A DNA stretch of 64,000 nucleotides, from assembly GCA_016713245.1 (NCBI GenBank), contig JADJPM010000001.1, positions 2,232,001 through 2,296,000 on the forward strand. Reading direction: 5' to 3'. The notes beneath the pieces were generated by a model, which saw only the letters and a list, made by a program, of their open reading frames with translations, was not told the origin of the DNA and made no database searches. How positions within the stretch are numbered: the stretch's first letter is position 1; each line of letters starts with the position of its first letter. A program made the translations under genes and the position numbers. This DNA comes from Verrucomicrobiaceae bacterium. GTDB lineage: Bacteria > Verrucomicrobiota > Verrucomicrobiia > Verrucomicrobiales > Verrucomicrobiaceae. This document shows positions 44,315 to 52,831 of this stretch, piece after piece.

Positions 44315-46894
44315 GTGGACTGGGAATCACCCAAACTTTTGCTTTTGATCATCCCGGCGCTCGCGGCGCTGTTGTGGATCGAGTCGGCGTCGTCGCATCC
44401 GATGACGGGGCTGCGCAAAAGGCTGCTGCTCGTGGTGCGGGCGGTGATCGTGATGCTGATCATCGCAGCGCTGGCGGGACCGGCGCGGGTTTCGCAGACG
44501 GGGCGGAAGGCGCTGGGCATCGTGGTGGATGCGTCGCAGAGCATGGGCGAGGACGGCGCGAAGAAGGCGATGGAGCAGGCGCGACGGCTTCAGAGCGAGG
44601 CAGGTGGGATTGATTCCTTCATCGTGCAGCTCGGCGCGAAGCCGGATCTGCTGCCGGAAAAGGCCACGGAGGCCGAGACGAAGACCTGGCAGGCCAAAAA
44701 CGGCGGCGACAGCCATTACGCGGCGGCGCTGGAGTATGCGGAGGCGATGTTTCCGCCGGGCACGAGTCGCAATGTGCTCATCATTGGCGATGGTCATGAG
44801 ACACGCGGTGATTTGCTCGCCGCGGCACGCGAGGCTGCGGTGAGTGGCATCAAGGTGCACGCGTTGCCTGTCGCAGGGCCGAAGAAGCCGGATGCGCGGG
44901 TGCGGTCGCTGGTGTCGAACCGCTCGCGGTTGTTTGAAGGCGCGAGTTTGCAGCTCACGGCCACCGTCGAGAGTACCATCGAGGCGAACGGTGTGCTGCG
45001 GCTCTTTGAAAACGGCATCGAGGTGGAAAAGCGGCCCGTGCAGCTCAAGGCGGGCACGCCGAGCGTGCTCACGTTTCAGCGCACACCGGCCACGCGGAGC
45101 ATTTATCACTACCGAGCGGCGTTGGACGGCATCAGCGGCGACACCTTGCCGGGGAACAACAGCGCTCTCGCCATCGTCGATGTGCGCGGTCGGCTGCGCA
45201 TGCTCTACATCGAGAGCGATGCGGCGGAGGCTCGCTACCTGACGCAAGCGATGGAAAAGGAGGGCGTGGAGCTCGATTTGCGTCAGCCGGGCAATCTCGC
45301 CTTCAGCCTCGATCAACTCGCGGGCTATGACGGGGTTATTTTGAGTGATGTGCCCGCGCATCAACTCGGCGAGCCGCTCATGAACATGTTGCGCGATTAC
45401 ATCGACAAGCTCGGCGGCGGCTTGCTCATGCTCGGCGGGCCGGGATCGTTCGGTACGGGCGGCTACTATCGCACGCCGATCGAGGAAACGCTGCCTGTGC
45501 GGCTCAAAGCGCCCGATGAAGAGGAAAAGCAGAGCGCGGCCGTGGCCATCGTGATGGACCGCAGCGGCTCGATGGCCGGTGAGAAGCTCGAAATGGCCAA
45601 AAGCGCCGCCATCGCCACCGCGGAGGTTTTGGGCCGCAACGACAGCATCGGCGTGTGGGCCTTTGATAGCGAGGCGCATGTCGTCGCGCCGATGACGCGG
45701 CTCACCTCCACCGCCGCGGTCACCGGGCAAATCGCCGCCGTGGCGAGCGGTGGTGGCACCAATCTCGAACCAGCCTTCAAACTCGGCCGCGAGGGCCTTT
45801 TGCGCGTCAAAGCCCGCGTGAAGCACATGATCGTGCTCACCGATGGTCAGACGGCGGGCAGTGGTTACGAGGCGTTTGCTTCCCAATGTCGCGGTGAAGG
45901 CATCACGATCTCCACCGTGGCGATTGGCGAGGGTTCGCACGTCGCGCTGTTGCATGCCATCGCGAGCGCCGGCGGCGGTCAGAGCTACTCGACGACCGAT
46001 GCGAGCACGATCACACGCATCTTCACGCAGGACACGCTCATGCACACGGGCCGCATGATCCGCGAGGAGCCCTTCACGCCGAATCTCGTCGAGAAGCATC
46101 CGATGCTCGCGGGGTTCGAAAAGTGGGACAGCCCGGATTTGCTCGGCTACGTCAAAACGACGCGCAAAGCCGCCGCGCAGAGTCCGCTGCTCACCGACAC
46201 CGGCGATCCGTTGCTCGCGCATTGGCGATTCGGCCTCGGCAAGGTCACCGCGTTCACGTCCGATGCGAAAAGCCGCTGGGCGTCGCTCTGGATCGCCCGC
46301 TGGCCGGGTTACAGTCGGTTTTGGTCGCAAATCCTGCGCGAGACCGCGCGTCCGCCGCAGGGTCGCTTCATGGATCTCGCCACGAGCATGCAGGGCGACG
46401 ACGCAAAGATCACCGTCGATCTTTTGAGCGATGCCGGCACGCGTGCGAACAACGCCGCCGTCACCGCCGAGGTCTTCCACATCGCCGCCGATGCTCTCGG
46501 TGCGCCGATGAAGCCCACGCAGCAGCTCACGCTCACGCAAACCGCCCCCGGCGAATACGGCGGCCACTTCCAGCCCGGCGAACCCGGCGTTTATCTCATC
46601 CGCGCTCGCAGCGGCGCCGAAATGGTCAGCGCCGGCCTCGTGCACAACCCCAGCAGCGAAGCCAGCCTCGGCACCGTGAACGAAACGCTCCTCCGCGAAG
46701 CCACCAAACTCACCGGCGGCGAATACCTCGCCGAAAACGCCTCGCTACCAAATCTCGAAACGACCAAAGCCATGCAGCACATCGAGCTGTGGCCGGATTT
46801 GGTGCTGCTCGCGCTGCTGCTGTTCTTGATCGACACCGTCATCCGCCGCTGGGAGCACGCGAGCGGCATCCTGGCGGTGGTGTTGAGGCGGTAA
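44315..46894 (+). CDS. VWA-domain membrane protein with glutamine amidotransferase-like region
   Basis: The 859-residue protein starts at GTG. Two N-terminal helices (about 7-21 and 37-58) lead to a first partial VWA-like region (GIVVDASQSMGEDG near 70). A class I amidotransferase-like segment follows (LQQAMEKEGVELDL-type, GGGLLMLGGPGSFGTGGY near 370), then a full VWA domain with the MIDAS motif DRSGSMAGEK (about 415-424). The TDGQTAG segment lies near 510. A final helix (about 825-842) returns it to the membrane. Such proteins occur in Verrucomicrobia/Planctomycetes beside BatA-type genes; the role is unknown, perhaps assembly of surface complexes. Confidence 0.85.
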   Translation: MDWESPKLLLLIIPALAALLWIESASSHPMTGLRKRLLLVVRAVIVMLIIAALAGPARVSQTGRKALGIVVDASQSMGEDGAKKAMEQARRLQSEAGGIDSFIVQLGAKPDLLPEKATEAETKTWQAKNGGDSHYAAALEYAEAMFPPGTSRNVLIIGDGHETRGDLLAAAREAAVSGIKVHALPVAGPKKPDARVRSLVSNRSRLFEGASLQLTATVESTIEANGVLRLFENGIEVEKRPVQLKAGTPSVLTFQRTPATRSIYHYRAALDGISGDTLPGNNSALAIVDVRGRLRMLYIESDAAEARYLTQAMEKEGVELDLRQPGNLAFSLDQLAGYDGVILSDVPAHQLGEPLMNMLRDYIDKLGGGLLMLGGPGSFGTGGYYRTPIEETLPVRLKAPDEEEKQSAAVAIVMDRSGSMAGEKLEMAKSAAIATAEVLGRNDSIGVWAFDSEAHVVAPMTRLTSTAAVTGQIAAVASGGGTNLEPAFKLGREGLLRVKARVKHMIVLTDGQTAGSGYEAFASQCRGEGITISTVAIGEGSHVALLHAIASAGGGQSYSTTDASTITRIFTQDTLMHTGRMIREEPFTPNLVEKHPMLAGFEKWDSPDLLGYVKTTRKAAAQSPLLTDTGDPLLAHWRFGLGKVTAFTSDAKSRWASLWIARWPGYSRFWSQILRETARPPQGRFMDLATSMQGDDAKITVDLLSDAGTRANNAAVTAEVFHIAADALGAPMKPTQQLTLTQTAPGEYGGHFQPGEPGVYLIRARSGAEMVSAGLVHNPSSEASLGTVNETLLREATKLTGGEYLAENASLPNLETTKAMQHIELWPDLVLLALLLFLIDTVIRRWEHASGILAVVLRR

Positions 46895-46935
46895 ATCCGT
46901 GTTGCCAAGCCGCCTGCTTGAGCTCCTTTTCCGAC

Positions 46936-47157
46936 ATGATCGCGACCTATGAATCCGTCATGAACTTTGCCCTGCAGCTTTCCCCTGCCGAGCGTTCCCG
47001 TGTGGCCTCCCATCTGTGGGAATCCACGCGTCATGTTGAGGGCGTTGATCTGGATGCAATGCTGGATCAGCGAGAGGCGGAGATGGATCGTGACCCGGAG
47101 GCGGAGGTCAGCGACGAGCAATTCATGTCCCATTTTGCTTCCAGGAGCCGCAAGTGA
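46936..47157 (+). CDS. Addiction-module antitoxin-like protein
   Basis: The 73-residue protein (FALQLSPAERSRVASHLWES then an acidic C-terminus with REAEMDRDPEAEVSDEQF) matches the addiction module component family (PF09720-like): LxLPxxERxxLAxxLxxSL, with Asp/Glu later. It lies upstream of a ParE-like toxin whose start overlaps its stop (GTGA). Confidence 0.8.
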   Translation: MIATYESVMNFALQLSPAERSRVASHLWESTRHVEGVDLDAMLDQREAEMDRDPEAEVSDEQFMSHFASRSRK

Positions 47158-47444
47158 GGTTGACCTATCACAAGGCCGTTCAAACCGAGGTCGATGATGC
47201 CTGTGAATGGTATGATGGCCAAAAGGAGCATCTTGGTGATGAGTTCTTCGCCGAGACGCGTCGCATGCTGGATGTCATCGCCGTCAATCCGCAGGCATTT
47301 CCACTCGCCTCACTCGGAAGACGCAAAGCGCACCTGAAGCGGTTTCCGTACACCATCTTCTATCGCGTCCACACGGACCGGGTGCGGATTTTGTCCATCC
47401 GTCATGACAAACGGCATCCAGATTACGGAGCTGGAAGGAGGTAG
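47154..47444 (+). CDS. RelE/ParE-superfamily toxin
   Basis: The 96-residue protein has the ParE fold signature: LTYHKAVQTEVDDACEWYDGQKEHLGDEFFAET, FPLASLGRRKAHLKRFPYTIFYRV and the terminal VRILSIRHDKRHPDYG. It pairs with the preceding antitoxin in GTGA overlap. The pair lies between the VWA gene and a sulfatase gene, in the same direction. Confidence 0.88.
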   Translation: MRLTYHKAVQTEVDDACEWYDGQKEHLGDEFFAETRRMLDVIAVNPQAFPLASLGRRKAHLKRFPYTIFYRVHTDRVRILSIRHDKRHPDYGAGRR

Positions 47445-47579
47445 CCGACATGCCATCAGCCATCGGCTTCAAGCATCTCTGGCAGGTTGTCAGTGCGTCT
47501 CGTGGTTCCTCGGCTGGATTTCTGAATCCGACACACTCTTTGCCGGAATGTCTGGCCGACGACAACGTTTCAGGCCGCG

Positions 47580-49517
47580 ATGTTTCGATCTCTTTTCCTT
47601 CTCTTTGCCCTCAGCACTTCGCTCTCCGCTTTCGCGGCGCAGCCGAATGTCATCGTCATCCTCGCCGACGATCTGGGCTGGAGTGACACGTCGCTTTACG
47701 GCACGACGACGTTTTACCAGACGCCGAACGTCGAACGATTGGCGAAGCGTGGGATGACGTTCACGCGGGCGTATTCGGCGAGTCCGTTGTGCTCGCCGAC
47801 GCGGTCGGCGTTGCTCACGGGGCTGAGTCCGGCACGCACGGGCATCACGGTGCCGAATTGCCACGAGCCGCGGGTCGTTTTGCAGGCGACGACGGGCAAG
47901 AAGGCTCCGCCGGATCAAAAGGCGATCATGCCGGATCCCGTGACGCGGTTGAAGACGGAGTATCGCACGCTGGCGGAGACGCTGAAGGACGCGGGCTATG
48001 CCACGGCGCACTTCGGAAAGTGGCACCTCGGGCCGGAGCCGTATTCGCCGCTGCAGCAGGGTTTTGATTTTGATCTTCCGCATCATCCAGGGCCGGGGCC
48101 TGCGGGCAGCTTTGTCGCGCCGTGGAAGTTTGCGAACTTCAAAGAGAAGTCGCCCGGCGAGCACATCGAAGACCGCATGGCGGCGGAGGCGGTGACGTGG
48201 ATGGAGCAGCAGAAAGAGAAGCCGTTTTACCTGAACTACTGGATGTTCAGCGTGCATGCGCCCTTTGACGCGAAGAAGGCGAACATCGAGACGCATCGCG
48301 GTCGCATCGACCCGAAGGACGCGCAGCGCAGCCCCACCTACGCGGCGATGATTCAGAGCATGGATGACGCCATCGGCACGCTGCTCGACGGTCTCGACCG
48401 GCTGAAGCTGGCAGACAACACGATCATCATCTTCACCGCCGACAACGGCGGCAACATGTACAACGAAGTGGATGGCACCACGCCCACCAGCAACCGCCCA
48501 CTGCGCGGTGGCAAGGCGACGATGTTTGAAGGCGGCACACGCGTGCCCTGCGTGGTTGTTTGGCCGGGAATGGCTGCTCCGGGGAGTCGAAGTGATGCCA
48601 TCATCCAGAGCGAGGATTTTTATCCGACGTTGATCGCGGGCGTTGGAGTCCAGCCTTTAGGCGACTCTGAAAAATCGGCTGAAGCCTCGACTCCAACGCA
48701 GCGATTCGACGGCCACAGCATCCTCCCCGCGCTCAAAGGCGATGCGCTGGCTGGCAAAGCGGTCTTCCAATACTTTCCGCACAATCCCGGCGTGCCGGAC
48801 TGGCTGCCGCCGGCCGTTTCGGTGCATCGCGATGACTGGAAACTCATCCGCCTCTTCCACGGCGGCGAGAAAGGCGCGCATCGTCACCTGCTCTTCAACC
48901 TGCGCGAGGATCTCGGCGAAAAGAACAACCTCGCCACGCAGAAGCCCGAACTCGTGGCCGAACTCGATGCCTTGATCGAAGGCTTCCTCACCGATACGAA
49001 GGCCGTCGTGCCGGTGCCGAACCCGGCGTTTGATCCGGCGAAGTATCGCCCCGAACTCGAAGGCAAATCGCAGCCGAAGGGTAAAGCCAAAGCGCCTGCC
49101 AAATCCGCCGCCAAAGGCAAGGACGACGGCGACCCCGCGCTGCAAGGCTGGAAGGCCCGCGATTGCCAAGCCGCGGTCAAAGACGGCATTCTGCGCCTCA
49201 CCCACATCGGCTCTGCGTGCTTCCTCGGTTTCTCCGCCGGCAAACACAGCGGCCCCACGACTGCCAAATTCCGCATCAAGGCCAAAGCCGGCTCCAGCCA
49301 CTTCGATTGGCTCCCAGGCGGTGTTGGCAGCAAAGAGCAGCGCATCGACTTCACGCTCCAAGGCGGCGATTGGGAAAAAATCACCGTCGAACTGCCCGCC
49401 GAGGGACCGCTGGGTATTGTGCGACTCTATTTGCCGATGCAGGACACACCGGTCGAAATCGACTGGATTGAGCTGACCTCGAAAAACAGCTCAAAGCCGA
49501 CGCGGACTGGGTTTTGA
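47580..49517 (+). CDS. Secreted sulfatase with C-terminal extension and inserted palindrome
   Basis: The 645-residue protein has a signal peptide (to about 20), ADDLGWSD (29-36, both metal Asp), CSPTR with Cys71 (formylglycine), GKWHLG and FTADNGGNMYN. The sulfatase core ends near 470. After a Lys/Ala-rich linker (about 497-520), residues about 525-640 form a separate beta-rich domain (KDGILRLTHIGSACFLGFSAG, WEKITVELPAEGPLG) that could bind substrate. In the core, about 20 residues (355-375) come from an in-frame palindromic element (48642-48697). Confidence 0.94.
   Translation: MFRSLFLLFALSTSLSAFAAQPNVIVILADDLGWSDTSLYGTTTFYQTPNVERLAKRGMTFTRAYSASPLCSPTRSALLTGLSPARTGITVPNCHEPRVVLQATTGKKAPPDQKAIMPDPVTRLKTEYRTLAETLKDAGYATAHFGKWHLGPEPYSPLQQGFDFDLPHHPGPGPAGSFVAPWKFANFKEKSPGEHIEDRMAAEAVTWMEQQKEKPFYLNYWMFSVHAPFDAKKANIETHRGRIDPKDAQRSPTYAAMIQSMDDAIGTLLDGLDRLKLADNTIIIFTADNGGNMYNEVDGTTPTSNRPLRGGKATMFEGGTRVPCVVVWPGMAAPGSRSDAIIQSEDFYPTLIAGVGVQPLGDSEKSAEASTPTQRFDGHSILPALKGDALAGKAVFQYFPHNPGVPDWLPPAVSVHRDDWKLIRLFHGGEKGAHRHLLFNLREDLGEKNNLATQKPELVAELDALIEGFLTDTKAVVPVPNPAFDPAKYRPELEGKSQPKGKAKAPAKSAAKGKDDGDPALQGWKARDCQAAVKDGILRLTHIGSACFLGFSAGKHSGPTTAKFRIKAKAGSSHFDWLPGGVGSKEQRIDFTLQGGDWEKITVELPAEGPLGIVRLYLPMQDTPVEIDWIELTSKNSSKPTRTGF
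48642..48697. repeat. Palindromic element, family A, in frame inside a sulfatase gene
   Basis: The arms (48642-48664 and 48675-48697) are 23 bp with 19 of 23 positions matching as inverted copies and a 10-base loop. They resemble the arms of the intergenic element at 16871-16940, including GTTGGAGTC and CGACTCCAAC ends. It encodes VGVQPLGDSEKSAEASTPTQ, absent from most sulfatases, between FYPTLIAG and RFDGHSILPAL. Confidence 0.75.
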
Positions 49518-49530
49518 GCGCTTGCCAGAT

Positions 49531-50943
49531 TCAGTTGGGCGCTTTGATCCGCGGCGTCGGATTTTCGACGTGACCAGCGTCGCGTTGCTCGGTACCACGC
49601 GTTTCGTTGTCACCTAAGGTTTGGCGGGCGGTTTGGGCGAAGCTGAGGAGGCGCTGGACGATTTCCGGGTGGGCGGCGGAGGACTCGTGTTGCTCGGTGA
49701 GGTCGGTTTGGACGTTGTAGAGGGCGAGTGACTGCGGGGCGGGTTTTTTGGCGGCTTTGCCGAGGCCGGTTTTGCCGTCGAGGGGGAGGTAGAGCTTCCA
49801 ATCGCCTTCACGGACGGCTTGGAGCTGGGTGACGTTGTAATAATAGAAGCCGGTGCCGTCGTAGGGTGAGCGGGTGTCTTTTTCATCGAAGAGCAGCGGG
49901 CGGATGTCGTGGCCGTCGATGGGTTTTTGCGGTGATTTGGCTCCGGTGATGGCGGTGATGGTGGGAAGGATGTCCATCATGGTGCAAAGCTGGGTGCAGG
50001 TGGTGCCAGCGGGCACTTTGCCAGGCCAGCGGGCGATGCAGGGCATGCGCTGGGCGCCCTCGCTGGTGCTGTAGCCCATGCCTTGGTAGGGCGCGTTGCT
50101 GCCCTGCGGCGGATTGCGGTTTACCGCGCCGTTGTCGTTGGTCCAGATGACGAGGGTGTTGTCGTCGAGGCCGTTGGCTTTGAGGGCTTTCAAGATTTCG
50201 CCGGCGGACCAATCGAGTTCTTCGATGGAGTCGCCGTAGAGGCCGTTGGCGGATTTGCCGCGGAACTCAGGGCCGGGATAGCATTCTTTGCGGCTGCCGG
50301 GTCCGGCTTCGGGGAAGTAGAGGAAGAAGGGCTTCTCGCGATGGTCGGCAATGAATTTTACGGCGGCCTCGGTGAGGCGTTTGGTGAGCGTTTCGGCGGC
50401 GACGGGGGCTTCGATGACGGTTTCGTCCTGCATGAGTGGCAGAGGCGGCCAGTTTTTCTCGGGGAATTTGTCGTGGACCATGTCCTCGCTGTAGGGAATG
50501 CCGAGGAAGATGTCGAAGCCGTTGCGAGTCGGCAAAAAGTCCGGCTGGTCGCCGAGGTGCCATTTGCCGAAGCAGGCAGTGGCGTAGCCGTTTTGCTTCA
50601 AAAGCTCGGCCATCGTCTCCTCGCCAGGATGGATGCCGCGTGTGGCGACGGGCTGCAAAACGGCCGCGCCGATGGCGCTGATGTGCAGGCCGATGCGTCG
50701 TGGGTAGCAACCAGTCATGAGTGCCGCACGGCTCGGTGTGCACACGCCGCTGGCGGAGTAGAAGCTGGTGAACTTCCGCCCCTCCGCCGCCATGCGGTCG
50801 AGATTGGGTGTGCGATGCTTCGTCTGCGGGTTGAAGCAGGCGATGTCGCCGTTGCCGAGGTTGTCGCACAAAATCACGACGACGTTTGGACGTGCGGCAG
50901 CCAAAGAGGCGGCGGCGAGGAAGGCGAGGGTTCCAAGTTTCAT
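49531..50943 (-). CDS. Secreted sulfatase with variant metal motif
   Basis: The 470-residue protein has a signal peptide (to about 17), CTPSR with Cys68 as formylglycine precursor, GKWHLGDQPDF, IWTNDNGAVNRNP and a regular C-terminus followed by an Arg/Thr-rich tail. The first metal motif reads CDNLGNGD (26-33) instead of xDDxGxxD, so the second Asp is Asn. In most sulfatases both Asp bind the metal. Catalysis may persist with altered metal binding, or be lost. It converges with the previous sulfatase (14 bp between). Confidence 0.92.
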   Translation of the reverse strand: MKLGTLAFLAAASLAAARPNVVVILCDNLGNGDIACFNPQTKHRTPNLDRMAAEGRKFTSFYSASGVCTPSRAALMTGCYPRRIGLHISAIGAAVLQPVATRGIHPGEETMAELLKQNGYATACFGKWHLGDQPDFLPTRNGFDIFLGIPYSEDMVHDKFPEKNWPPLPLMQDETVIEAPVAAETLTKRLTEAAVKFIADHREKPFFLYFPEAGPGSRKECYPGPEFRGKSANGLYGDSIEELDWSAGEILKALKANGLDDNTLVIWTNDNGAVNRNPPQGSNAPYQGMGYSTSEGAQRMPCIARWPGKVPAGTTCTQLCTMMDILPTITAITGAKSPQKPIDGHDIRPLLFDEKDTRSPYDGTGFYYYNVTQLQAVREGDWKLYLPLDGKTGLGKAAKKPAPQSLALYNVQTDLTEQHESSAAHPEIVQRLLSFAQTARQTLGDNETRGTEQRDAGHVENPTPRIKAPN

Positions 50944-50986
50944 GTTTCAGGTTTCAGGACGGACCTGCAAACGATGCCAAGGGGCT

Positions 50987-51020
50987 CCAACTTGAAACTT
51001 GTGACCTGAAACTTGAAACG
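50987..51020. repeat. Direct repeat flanking hicBA, left copy
   Basis: The 34-bp sequence beginning CCAACTTGAAACTTG matches the copy at 51446-51479 at 32 of 34 positions, same orientation. It sits 10 bp downstream of hicA. The unit is itself built from CTTGAAAC/CCTGAAAC. An inverted partner (GTTTCAGGTTTCAGG, 50944-50958) overlaps the start of the sulfatase gene. Confidence 0.8.
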
Positions 51021-51029
51021 AGGATGGGA

Positions 51030-51215
51030 TCAGGGCCGCGGAATCTCCAAGTCTTTGCAAATCTTGTTCACGAGGAAGTCGTTGATCTCGCGATGCCGTG
51101 GCACTGCGGAACTTTTTCGTGCGCGGCGGTTCACATAGACGCTGTGATTGCCGCCTTCGCGAAGGAACTCGCAGCCGTGATCGTGGAGGTGCTTGAGGAG
51201 GTCGCGGAGCTTCAC
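51030..51215 (-). CDS. hicA: HicA toxin
   Basis: The 61-residue protein has the HicA dsRBD-like fold: MKLRDLLKHLHDHGCEFLREGGNHSVYVN, with the catalytic His in GGNHSVY, followed by AVPRHREINDFLVNKICKDLEI. HicA cleaves mRNA. It starts at a GTG overlapping the stop of hicB (GTGA) and follows it, the antitoxin-first order. The module is bracketed by 34-bp direct repeats. Confidence 0.93.
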   Translation of the reverse strand: MKLRDLLKHLHDHGCEFLREGGNHSVYVNRRARKSSAVPRHREINDFLVNKICKDLEIPRP

Positions 51216-51430
51216 GCGGCGGCGAGGAGAAGGGTTTCACGAAACACCTCCTCGTTTCCGATTTCCTCCTCGGCGAGCACGCGGTTGGCCTCCATGACGA
51301 GTTCGATGGCCTCGCGGAGGTTGGAACGGGTCTCCTCAAGCGTGGTGCCTTGGGTGTTGGCTCCGGGCAGTTCCTCCACGAAGCCGATGTAGCCCTCGGG
51401 CACCTTTTTGAAGACCTGGGTGAATTTCAT
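51212..51430 (-). CDS. hicB: HicB antitoxin
   Basis: The 72-residue protein has the degraded RNase H-like fold of HicB: FTQVFKKVPEGYIGFVEELPGANTQGTTLEETRSNLREAIELVME. It lacks a long DNA-binding tail, so it is a short HicB. It binds and blocks HicA. Start and order match standard hicBA pairs. Confidence 0.93.
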   Translation of the reverse strand: MKFTQVFKKVPEGYIGFVEELPGANTQGTTLEETRSNLREAIELVMEANRVLAEEEIGNEEVFRETLLLAAA

Positions 51431-51445
51431 GGCTCCATTTTAGCA

Positions 51446-51479
51446 CCAACTTGAAACTTGGAACCTGAAACTTGAAACG
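51446..51479. repeat. Direct repeat flanking hicBA, right copy
   Basis: A second copy (32 of 34 matching) of the repeat at 50987-51020 in the same orientation, 15 bp upstream of hicB. It lies between hicB and the stop of pdhB. Confidence 0.8.
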
Positions 51480-51488
51480 CCCCAGCGA

Positions 51489-52484
<996 letters not shown>

Positions 52485-52607
52485 GGCAGGTTTTGAGGGG
52501 GCAGTTAGTCGGAGAGACCGGGGGCGGTGTCAAGCTGGGCGGCATCAGCCGGTTGATGAGGTGAGGGAGAGCCAAAGGCGTGCCCGTTTTGGCCCGGAAA
52601 ACGCTAC

Positions 52608-52674
52608 TTGTTAACAAAAACTAAGATTTTTGAGAAATCATGATTGACGGAAGGCGTAATGTTTTGTTGAACAA
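52608..52674. promoter_or_regulatory. Paired TTGTT/AACAA operator-like sites
   Basis: TTGTTAACAA (52608-52617) is a perfect 10-bp palindrome and TTGTTGAACAA (52664-52674) a near-perfect one with a central G. Spacing of about 56 bp (five helical turns) would place both sites on one face of the helix, which fits a dimeric repressor bound twice. Confidence 0.35.
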
Positions 52675-52770
52675 GGTCGGACCAGCGCCCTGCGCCGCTT
52701 CTTCTGCTGTCTCCAGCCCTATTTTCCTCCAAAAAGTCCGCGCAGCCGCCGCCAATCTCATTTAGACTGC

Positions 52771-52798
52771 TTGCCCCCCGCGTTTGGCGGGAGGGCAA
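52771..52798 (+). promoter_or_regulatory. Leader hairpin upstream of the sigma factor gene
   Basis: TTGCCCCCCGC (52771-52781) pairs with the G-rich arm (52787-52798) over 11 bp with one bulged A and a 5-base loop. AAAGTTTTATCC follows, a weak T-run. It lies 33 bases before the ATG, so it may act as an attenuator or mask the start region. Confidence 0.5.
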
Positions 52799-52831
52799 AG
52801 TTTTATCCCTTTGCACCGTTAAACAGAAAGA

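Larger units (their letters stand above)
52485..52831. other. Divergent intergenic region before the sigma factor gene
   Basis: No gene is seen in 347 bp. It holds a perfect palindrome TTGTTAACAA (52608-52617), a related TTGTTGAACAA (52664-52674) with centres about 56 bp apart, and a leader hairpin (52771-52798). These suggest control of both pdhB and the sigma factor. Confidence 0.6.

Noticed and set aside
44327..46645. 772-codon open frame on the minus strand
   Set aside because: It is antisense to the VWA protein, whose MIDAS and helices are clear; the product is Arg/His-rich without motifs.
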